Source: Toxorhynchites rutilus septentrionalis
Taxonomy: Eukaryota; Arthropoda; Insecta; Diptera; Culicidae
Direction: 5' to 3'
Length of the DNA: 64,000 nucleotides
Assembly (NCBI RefSeq): GCF_029784135.1
Contig: NC_073746.1
Location: 183,339,983-183,403,982, forward strand
Made by a program: the position numbers and the translations under genes. The number at the start of each line of letters is the position of its first letter. Within the stretch, counting starts at the first letter, position 1. The notes under the pieces were generated by a model. It made no database searches. It was not told where the DNA came from and worked only from the letters and a program-made list of their open reading frames with translations. Positions 56,060 to 64,000 of the stretch are shown here, in pieces.

Positions 56060-56905
56060 CTGTCAAGTGATTATCGAGGTGGTTTCCAAGCAAGAAGTGC
56101 TTCGTCAAAAAATTACGCGAACCGTCGTAGAAAATCCAGGCCAGTCCAGCTGGATTAGTTGAAATAATTGGAAACCGACCATTCGACCATGTCCCGCGTA
56201 GTAAATTCGTTCAAGGAGACCCAGACGACCCAGCGGTGAGCAGGCAGAGGTAGAAAAGCGAAGACGACTGACCCCTTGAAGGCAAGGAAGGTGAGGGATT
56301 ACTTCAATTGTAATCCGAACCTTTCGATTCGGGACGAGGCCAAGAAGATCAATTCTTCCGTCTGGTTTGACCAGCAGACAATGAAGCGGGCATAACATCA
56401 TATCTTCAAAGTAAGGAAGGCGCCAAACCGAACCGATAAACAGAATACGGTAGCCAAATCCCGTGCCAGGAAGCCGTACCGCATCGTAATAGAAGACGAG
56501 ACGTACTTCATAGCGGATGCCAAGCAGATCCCCGGCCTGAAGTTTTTCGGCGGCAAGTAACTGAAGGTTCCGGGGAAGTTCCGAAAGAAGAAGGTCGACC
56601 AATTTGCCAAGATGCACTTGGTGTGGCAGGCGAACTGTGAATGTCAAATTCAGCAAACCGTACATAACGACCAACACCATCAACGGGCAAATGTATAAAA
56701 AATTCCTCCAGAAGCGCCTGCCGCCCTTCCTCCGGTGACTCTCTGTTTTGGCCGGATCTGGCATCGTGCCATTATGCGAAACCGATAATGGAGTGGTAGG
56801 AAGCCAACGATGTTGTTTTTGTGCCAAAGGAGGCAAATTCGCCAAACTCGCCAGAACTTCGCCCAATAGAAAAATTCTGGGCGATTATTATGAACAATAA
56901 ACTCG
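56060..56905 (+). pseudogene. ITmD37E transposase relic with D37E spacing
   Basis: Readable in order: RKAPNRTDKQNTVAKSRARK, IEDETYFIADAKQIPG (first Asp present), KKVDQFAKMHLVWQANCE, then LFWPDLASCHYAKPIMEW, a stop, EANDVVFVPKEANSPN and SPELRPIEKFWAI. Counting from the Asp of WPD to the Glu of PIE gives 37 intervening positions (including the stop), the defining spacing of this family. At least three shifts separate the blocks. Confidence 0.85.
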
Positions 56906-57687
56906 TATCCAAATCTTTGACGTGTTCAACGCTTATAAATAAGTACACATAAAATTTTTGAACTTGTTAAATGTAGCTTTTATTATAGGAATTATAGGAA
57001 CCGAACTAGGAAATAACCCATACATAGGCAAGAATAAGACAAACGGAATGTTAAAAGTGCAAGAACGGAATTCAAACCGTGATTGATCTACCACCTCGCA
57101 TTGTCTTATGCCGTGATTTATTCTTCATAACTAATGAAATGTCCCACAATTCCATTCACAGACAACGCTGGTGGAGAAAAAATATCATCTGTCGTTTCAT
57201 GTTATGCTGAAGTCGTAAACTTGTATCGAGTTTCCCTTGCGACAACAGACAAGTCCACATGGCCGATTACCGGCAGTGACATATGAAGCGTGAAAATGCA
57301 ATTTGTGTAACTTTTTTTTGCCTGAGTTTTACGTTTCCTCACACAATTAGTTTTCCTTAGAGATCACCAACAAGTCGTGTGCTGCTGTGCGTCGTTTTGG
57401 TTTCACCACTAACGAGAGGACTCCGTTGCTCATATTTGTATACTTATTTCCCGGCTGCAATTCCCATGGGAGTCATTTTCCACGCGCAAACGCAAACGAG
57501 AGGTAGAGGCAAAATATTTCTCATTGTTAGCATGATAATACCGATTTAACGGCCAGAGGAATCTGAGAGGCTTATGATTTACCTTAAAATTTGCTGTTTG
57601 CTAGTAATGTTGATAAATATATATCAAAGGAAAAATCGAACCTTCGTGTTTGATGTCAGCTGCAGAAAATTCAAAGTGTTTGCAGCA
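56906..57687. other. Unrecognised, low-repeat DNA
   Basis: No gene, repeat partner or transposon motif seen. Base composition is average for the window. This is the target DNA of the Lian-like insertion that follows. Confidence 0.35.
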
Positions 57688-57698
57688 ACTTAGTAGAT

Positions 57699-59432
57699 TC
57701 AGTTTCCATGGAAATTCTCTCAGAGAAGCTTCATAATCGTGGACTTTCACCAATTCTTAACAATTTCCTGTACAATTTACTGTCAGAAAAGCACATGATT
57801 TTCTCTCATGGCAGCTCGAAATCTTCTCGTTACAGTTTTATGGGCCTACCACAAGGCTCCTGCCTAAGCCCCCTCTTGTACAGTTTTTACGTCAATGATA
57901 TGGATGATTGTCTAACTAGAGACTGCACGCTGAGACAACTTGCAGACGATGGAGTTATTTCCATCACGGGTACTAATCCCGTCGTTCTGCAAAAGTCGTT
58001 GCAAGATACCCTGAACAATCTGTTCACGTGGGCCCTCAAGCTGGGTATCGAATTCTCTACGGAGAAACTGAAATGGTCGTTTTTTCTAGGAAGCACGAAC
58101 CCGCCCAATTCCAGCTTCACCTATCCGGCAAAACGATCCAACACTCTATGTTTTTCAAATACCTGAGTGTATATTTTGATTCTAAGTGTACTTGGGGGAG
58201 ACACATTGCGTATTTGAAACAGAAATGCCAGCAAAGAATCAATTTTCTCCAAACAATTACCGGAACATGGTGGGGTGCCCATCCAGGAGACCTCATTCAG
58301 TTGTACAAAACAACGATATTATCAGTGTTAGAATATGGCAGTTTTTGCTTCCGATCAGCTGCCAGGATTCATATTCTCTGGTGAAGGGTGCACACGACGT
58401 GCACCCTTCACCAGGCATCTCCAACCAAGTTTGCTTCCCATACTTCTGCAATTTCTCTGTCATTTTTTATCTGTCCATGCGACAAAAATCCATGGAATCC
58501 CAGATCACCTACCGATTCTATTCCGCCGATATTTTCGGCAGAATATGGGAAAGTTAGATCTGATAAAATGTTCTTTACTGACGGTTCATTCATAAACGGG
58601 TCCACTGGCTTTGGCATCTTCAATAAAAATTCCAGTGCCTCTTTCAAACTCAAAGATCCTTGTTCCGTGTATGTCGCTGAACTGGGTGCGATATATTACG
58701 CATTAGGGATCATTGAAACATTGCCCATCGACCACTATTTTATTTTTTCAGACAGTCTCAGCTCAATAGAATCCGCTCAATGAAGCAATCCGCTCAATGA
58801 AAGTTGATAAGCGCTCATCTTATTTCTCAACAAGAATAAGACAACTATTGAGTGTTTTGGTCGAAAAATTATTCACGATTACCTTAGCATGGGTTCCCTC
58901 TCATTGCTCGATTCCGGGGAATGAGAAAGCGGACTCGCTAGCTAAGGTGGGCGCTTTAGAAGGCACACTTTTTGAAAGGCAAATTGCTTATAATGAATTT
59001 TTCCACATTCCTCGTCAGTATACGCTCGTAAGTTGGCAGCGCATGTGGAGTGGTGATGAGTTCGGTCGTTGGTTACACACGATTATCCCTAAGGTCTCGA
59101 CGAGTGCATGGTTCAAGGGATTGAATGTAGGTCGTGATTTCATTCGCGTGATATCTCGGCTTATGTCCAATCACTACAACCTAAACGCGCATCTCTATCG
59201 GATTGGGCTCGCAGCAAACAATCTTTGTGATTGTGGCGATGGCTACCACGACATCGAGCATGTTGTCTGGTCGTGTATCCGTTTCCATGCTGCTCGCTCT
59301 CAGCTCTCTAGAGCACTGAGAGCACAAGGCAGACAATCGGATATCCCCGTCCGGGATATCTTAGGTAGCCGTGATCTTGATCTTCTGCTTCATCTATACC
59401 TGTTCCTCAGAAACGCCAATGTCAACGTTTAA
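57699..59432 (+). pseudogene. Lian-like ORF2: RT, RNase H, zinc motif
   Basis: RT: SVSMEILSEKLHNRGLSPIL, YSFMGLPQGSCLSPLLYSFY, LRQLADDGVIS, TLNNLFTWALKLGIEFS, then after a shift FKYLSVYFDSKCTWGRHIAY, TGTWWGAHPGDLIQLYKTTI. RNase H: FTDGSFINGSTGFGIF, VAELGAIYYALGII (catalytic E), IFSDSLSSIESA (D), VPSHCSIPGNEKADSLAK (final D). C-terminal zinc-like CDCGD..H..H-x-V-x-x-C ends at FLRNANVNV. Two shifts and internal loss near 58384-58520, where a perfect hairpin sits, make it inactive. The last 211 codons (58797-59432) are open. Confidence 0.9.
58378..58414. repeat. Perfect 16-bp hairpin inside the LINE
   Basis: CTGGTGAAGGGTGCAC (58378-58393), loop acgac, then the exact reverse complement (58399-58414). 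It lies where the RT-thumb reading frame breaks. Confidence 0.9.
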
Positions 59433-60233
59433 TGATGTTTCCTTCGTTGTGTCCCTGTTTCATATCCCTCCTATCCGATCTATAAACTTTTACTTAGTCG
59501 CGGCAATACATACACACACTCTTTACAGATACACGGGCCAAAGGTTGTGCAGTCCACTGATGATTCAACAAGAGCCAAAGGTTGTACCGCTCATGATAAC
59601 TCTACACGAGCTGATGATTGCGCCGGCTAGTGACCATTCTATCCTGGATTCCTCGAGTCGAGAAAGACGCACCACGCTAGATATGGGGTACATACTAGGG
59701 GGGCGTTGCTGATTAATGGTCAGCTGCATCCCAATAGGAAGTATCCCGTGTCGGGCACACGTACAGAGCATCGAAGACTGCGACATACCAATTATGAGAA
59801 CACTTGTAATACTAACCTCGAGTCAACCGCGAGTAATCGGTTACATATTACTAACATAGTCTAAGCAAACATTGTCAAAATATTGAACTCCCGGCCCCGT
59901 TAGGCTGACGCCATATGAGCCTTAATAAAATATATATTTTGGATAAAAAAAAAAAACTTAGTAGATGGCAGCGTTAGTCCTAATCACACATATTGTGATG
60001 AGATTTTGATATTCGTTTCCCATTCATGTTAACCCCGAACTTACAATTATTTTTTTAAAAAGACAAATAGAGCGTGTGTTGGGCAAATGAAATCCAATTG
60101 TGAACTATTAAAGCAAAATAAACAATGATATCGGGTAAAGAAGACGAATCAATGATAAAACGTCAAGAAAGGAGTCATTGAAGAGAGTGATGCAGTGATT
60201 GGAAGATAAATAACCAACCGAAAGTATGAAGCT

Positions 60234-61423
60234 AAATGAGGGTCGAAATAAAAATCTGAACACTTTACTTGTAGGAAATAATGAAAGATTCCGAACGCTT
60301 ATAACTTGACAATTTCTCAATAGATCACTGTAACGTAGCACCACACTGACAGGTGCGAGCGACGCTTGTTCTATGCCTGTGACGCTTTCGATTGGTTGTG
60401 TGTGTACCAATTGAGTCGCCGTGGTGTGCGCGAGGGTCTGTCTTATTGTTGGCGTACAATTTCACGTTGACATTATGTTGAATTTGGGGAATTGCATATT
60501 TGGCGGAGCACGATTGACCATCAGTTTTCAACCGATGAACATAGTTCTCACTATTGGTAAATTGCAGCTTGCAATGTATTGTATTTTGACACTACTCCTA
60601 AACCGGAAACAATGCACGAATTCGTGGAAATTGAATTATCGATCTGAAAATCTTAAACCACCATTAGGCCGAAAAACACTCCTAAATTCACACAAGCTCT
60701 CAACCAGCAAACAAAAATCAGTTTTCTTTTTATTAATTCAGATATCACTTCAAGATACATTGAACCGTTGCATTAACTTATATAGTAATAACTCTTCAAT
60801 GAAAGGTTCGGTGGTCACGATAGCGATGGGTCACTCGTACTGCCCGCTGCTGACAATATTCGTGGTGCTGCAGATGATGATGATGATATTGGTGTTGCTG
60901 CTGGAACGATGGTCTCAGTGTGTGAACTCTGCTTCGCGGTTAGAAAATGAAATGATCAGTAAGGAAAGGAACTGCGATATTTATTCGATTTGACTGGCCA
61001 TAGAATCAAAAAGGGGTGGGACTTACGATGCAATGTTTCGCTTCTATCCAGGATTCCAGTGTATTGAGGATTAAATGCACGGAGGAGAGCTATATTTGTT
61101 TTCGCAGAAATATTGATGTATTTAAGTTGTGTTCCGCTGTTACTCTAGTTGCCAATTTCGGCACAAATTAGACCAATCAAAACGGCGCGTTTAATGCTTG
61201 ACATTTTAAAATTATTCAATTGTGTATCTCGAGAAAAATATAATTTTCCTTAAAGTGACAGACGCGTAGAAATATTGCCAATCGATCGATGCAAACATCT
61301 TTGTGATCTATTGAGAAATTGTCAAGTTATAAGCGTTCGGAATCTTTCATTATTTCCTACAAGTAAAGTGTTCAGATTTTTATTTCGACCCTCATTTAGT
61401 TCTGTTAGACGTAGTCCTACGTT
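60234..61423. repeat. Inverted-repeat-bracketed segment with long ORF
   Basis: Arms of about 95 bp at 60234-60330 and 61304-61402 are near-exact inverted copies (gggtcgaaataaaaatctga, ttgtaggaaataatgaaaga, cgaacgcttataacttgaca). The right arm runs into GACGTAGTCCTACGTT (61408-61423). The interior (about 970 bp) is otherwise unique in the window. It contains an open frame to 60993; the first ATG is at 60475 (172 codons), and the minus strand there encodes a Gln/His run. Confidence 0.7.
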
Positions 61424-61867
61424 TAAATCAAAGCAATGTTTGGTTTTGTTTCACTTCATCAGAGTTTGATTAACATTGAAACATACCACAGGTACGCAAC
61501 AATGTGAATGCCTTGGAAAGGTCTCGAAGAGAAGTAAACACGTTGCCACGTTGCAGTGAGAAGAAAGTCTTAAAATGGTTCTCCTGTGTCTACATTACTT
61601 TTCGATTACTCTACGGTGATCATCTTAACTGAGAAAGATTGATATGGTGCATATCTATTTTCACGTAACGGGGTTTTGAGCATAGAGCGAGTGACTCTAC
61701 TGTGTCGCGTCGCTCGCAGTTCAGGATAAAGAATATAGACCTCTCCCGTGATAGTTTGACACAATTTCAATAGTTCATGATACAGAAAATGGTTTTGTTC
61801 CGAAAAAAACATATTTTATCAATGATGACGAACAAATATTAATTTTCTCTAATATTATTGATAATTA

Positions 61868-62051
61868 CAGTAGAGACCCGATTTTTCGCGAAACAGTCGG
61901 GCAAGCTCAACGCCAACGCAGATAGCTGAGCATGAAAACTATGTTCTATCAATACAGAAATCATTAAAATTAATAAGATGGCCAAAAAATGTAAAAACGC
62001 GAATAATCCGCACCGCGGATCATCCGCTCGCGGATAATCGGGATTCTACTG
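61868..62051. mobile_element. Small pogo/Tigger-type MITE
   Basis: CAGTAGAGACCCGATTTTTC, gcg at 61868 is matched by the inverted CAGTAGAATCCCGATTATCC, gcg ending at 62051. The left flank is TA; the right is GA. Subterminal cgcggat phrases repeat three times at the right. Length 184 bp, non-coding. Confidence 0.75.
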
Positions 62052-62099
62052 GAGAGTACAGAGATATTTCTGATGCATTCTTACATTTCTGTACTGAGG

Positions 62100-62387
62100 T
62101 GTTAGTTCAATGTTTCGAGAGCGTAACGTTGGAGGTGCAAGGTGGTAAGGAAGTGGTATGATGATCTCATCATGACCCGAAGAATTAGTTTTGAAGTTTT
62201 GTTTTGAAAACAGACTATTGAAATCACAAAAATCCATATTTAAACACAGATGACAGCTTGGAAAGCCACTTAGTTGTGATCTCGCTGAAAGTCAAAGCAC
62301 AGCGCTCTCTCTGACCAATCCAGTTTCTATTTTGCTACCCCTCTGAACGGAACATCTAGTGAAAAACTAGAAGTGGGGGGGTTTCAA
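62100..62387 (+). repeat. Palindrome-family promoter-bearing repeat, diverged
   Basis: It contains gagagcgtaacgttggaggt, caaggtgg, then gttttgaaaacagactattg, aaatcacaaaaatcc, TATTTAA at 62237-62243, and further ctctctgaccaatcc, ctctgaacgga. The same order appears at 51680-51890. The initiator here is weak (TTAGT, 35 bases from the TATA). Confidence 0.5.
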
Positions 62388-63059
62388 ATGAAACTCAAAT
62401 TTCTGCATTACTCGAGAATTAATCAAGGAAATTAAACCAAATTTGGCATGTGGAGGGTTTAGGGTGCAATAAATGATTCTATGGTGGTTAGATACTCCTC
62501 CCCTCTCTTAGGTGGAGCTGCCGTATAAATGAAACTCAAATTTCTGCCTTACTCGAGAATCAATCAAGTAAATGGAACCAAATTTTGCATGTGGAGGTTT
62601 CAGGGTGCAATAAATGATTCTATGGTGGTTAGATACTCCTCCCCTCTCTTAGGTGGGGCTGCCGTACAAATGAAACTCAAATTTCTACATTACTCGAGAA
62701 TTAATCAAGCAAATGGAACCAAATTTTGCATTTGGAGGTTTCAGGGAGCTATAAATGATTCTATGGTGGTTAGATACTCCTCCCCCTCTCTTAGGTGGGG
62801 CTGCCATACAAATGAAACACAAAGTTCTGCATAATCCGAGAATTAATCAAGCAAATGAAACCAAGTTTGGCATGTGGAGGTTTTACCCCCTCCACCCCCT
62901 CTCTCTCAAAATTCAACGGCGTTGATTAGAAGGTCAATCAATGAACAGTTCTGCGATTGGACCGGTGAACTTGCTCATAGTAAGAAAACATGAATGTTTG
63001 AAGATATTAATAACAAAAAAACAAATTTTGGGCGGGACGAAGTTTGCCGGGTCAGCTAG
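62388..63059 (+). mobile_element. Helitron-like 3' part with 141-bp tandem repeats
   Basis: Units starting atgaaactcaaatttctgc begin at 62388, 62529, 62670 and 62812 (spacing 141, 141, 142). They end in a different tail: agaaaacatgaatgtttgaa, gatattaataacaaaaaaac, then gggcgggacgaagtttgccg, ggtcagCTAG at 63059 followed by T. A GC-rich foldable stretch just before CTAG, with insertion next to T and no target duplication, is the Helitron 3' signature. No Rep/helicase is present, so it is non-autonomous. Confidence 0.75.
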
Positions 63060-63061
63060 TC

Positions 63062-64000
63062 TTTGATAAAACCGCAAGGTGCACGTAGGACTAACGTTGG
63101 CTTAACTCTGAGACATTTCATCATTTGAATAAAGCGATGATCATACCACTTCGTTTAGCAGGAAAAGAATTATTAACGTCCAAAGGAGGAATCGATTCAT
63201 CCTCGGAAGTACCCAACACAAATAAAACCCCCTCATCAAGCCGCGACCATTGGAATCATCGTTTTTCAAGTAGCAATAATCGCACCTCGATAAAACCTCG
63301 TTGGATACTCGTAGTGGCGATAGCGCAAAGCTAGGAATCATCGTTGATCTGAAGCAGAATTATTAAAGTTTGAGAAGGAATGAATTTCTCCTCGGAACTA
63401 CATAGCAAAAATAATACCCCGTTCCCAACAATTAGGAACCACGATCGATTGCGATATTTGTAAACAAATAATTTTATAACGTACTATCATATCCATAGTC
63501 AGTGGAACACATCGGCATCGAACTATCATCGATTCCTCTATTTTCGCTAAATGCTTCGGCTGCAGAAACGAAATGGAATTGAGAGAGAAGAGCATAGTGT
63601 TTAAGCGAGCGAGCGAGACCATCTTCCCGTCACTTTCCAATTACAACTAAATGGATTTCCAGTCACGTCAAGTCAAAAATTTATCTTTACTTACATTAAT
63701 TTCCAGTTTGTGTGAACAAACTTTTCTCTCAAGTGATACAATTTTTGATTATTGTTCTGTGTGATTCCTAAGACTATGTAAATTCGAATCCTGTTAGTAG
63801 GGATTTGACGGTAAATGTAATTACTCAGCAAAATAAATGCCCTTTCCCAACAATTGGAAACGACGATTGATTGCGGTATTCACATTATTTTATAACACTG
63901 CTTCCATCAATATGATTTCTTTGATATGGTAAAATATTCACTACACCATATCAAATATTTCGTATTCTTCACTGTCAAAAATCCATAGTTAATGGCACCC
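63062..64000 (+). repeat. Palindrome-family repeat cluster
   Basis: It starts directly after the Helitron end with tttgataaaaccgcaaggtg, cacgtaggactaacg. Modules follow: cacttcgtttagcaggaaa, aggaggaatcgattcatcc (63130-63310), a second related block (63330-63480), and a third (63820-63990) with ttgatatggtaaaatattca. The phrase agagaagagcatagtgttta at 63585-63606 is the inverted form of that at 51815. Frames in it are not conserved between copies. Confidence 0.6.

Larger units (their letters stand above)
57699..59955 (+). mobile_element. Lian-like (LOA-type) LINE, 5'-truncated
   Basis: An exact 11-bp duplication, ACTTAGTAGAT, flanks it (57688-57698, 59956-59966). It starts inside the RT and ends with a 520-base 3' UTR and poly(A). 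Its last 1.1 kb is almost identical to 29604-30680. Because both have their own target duplications, they are separate, recent insertions. Confidence 0.93.

Noticed and set aside
58388..58783. 131-codon frame considered as a separate gene
   Set aside because: It is the RNase H part of the Lian-like ORF2 after a frameshift.
62388..62930. Regular repeats considered as a CRISPR-like array
   Set aside because: The 141-bp units are contiguous with no spacers, and the context is a eukaryotic Helitron-type element.
1..64000. Endogenous viral elements, common in Aedes genomes
   Set aside because: I looked for polymerase, capsid and nucleoprotein motifs of RNA viruses and saw none. All reverse transcriptase and integrase motifs belong to retrotransposons.

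Overview
The window is repeat-saturated, AT-rich insect DNA. The transposon set points to a culicine mosquito, most likely Aedes: tRNA-derived SINEs including one that reads like Feilai, a LOA/Lian-type LINE with a C-terminal RNase H domain, jockey- and RTE-type LINEs, a BEL/Pao integrase, ITmD37E-type transposases with D37E spacing, several pogo/Tigger-like elements, TTAA-target foldback MITEs, and a Helitron tail ending in CTAG with internal 141-bp repeats. Species assignment is inference. I found no complete, intact host protein gene. The best host-like signals are one candidate acidic exon (51336-51438, minus) and a decayed but architecturally complete replication-type histone H3 gene (27339-27794, plus).

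Layout. 1-6.3 kb: mostly unrecognised DNA with a mariner scrap, a palindrome-headed repeat and a 120-bp tandem array. 6.3-9.3 kb: two TTAA MITEs, one split by a jockey-like LINE, then Helitron-type repeats. 9.3-17.4 kb: two TA-flanked pogo-like elements with decayed transposases, a hAT-like relic and three SINEs. 17.5-22.9 kb: palindrome-headed repeats, a 95-bp tandem array, a possible solo LTR, a TIR element and a SINE. 23.5-26.7 kb: a GGCGG-rich repeat split by a TA-flanked element, which is itself split by a hAT-like element with an 8-bp duplication. 26.7-29.5 kb: a repeat tract holding the histone H3 relic and a core-promoter-like module. 29.5-31 kb: a second TTAA foldback MITE split by a Lian-like LINE. 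31-35.6 kb: largely unrecognised. 35.6-42 kb: long inverted repeats, a second copy of the TA-flanked element carrying a complete-length Tc1 element, a pogo fragment and a Tc1/mariner relic. 44.9-49.4 kb: a BEL integrase split by an RTE relic, split by a jockey-type LINE, split by a SINE. 51.3-56.9 kb: the candidate exon, promoter-bearing repeats and three ITmD37E relics. 57.7-60 kb: a 5'-truncated Lian-like LINE. 60-64 kb: an inverted-repeat-bracketed segment, a small pogo MITE, the Helitron tail and more palindrome-family repeats.

The genes do not form a pathway; they record successive insertions. Target-site duplications and paralogous empty sites allow relative ages to be read directly in several places. 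Most coding relics carry stops and frameshifts. The least decayed are the two Lian-like copies and the N-terminal half of one ITmD37E transposase.
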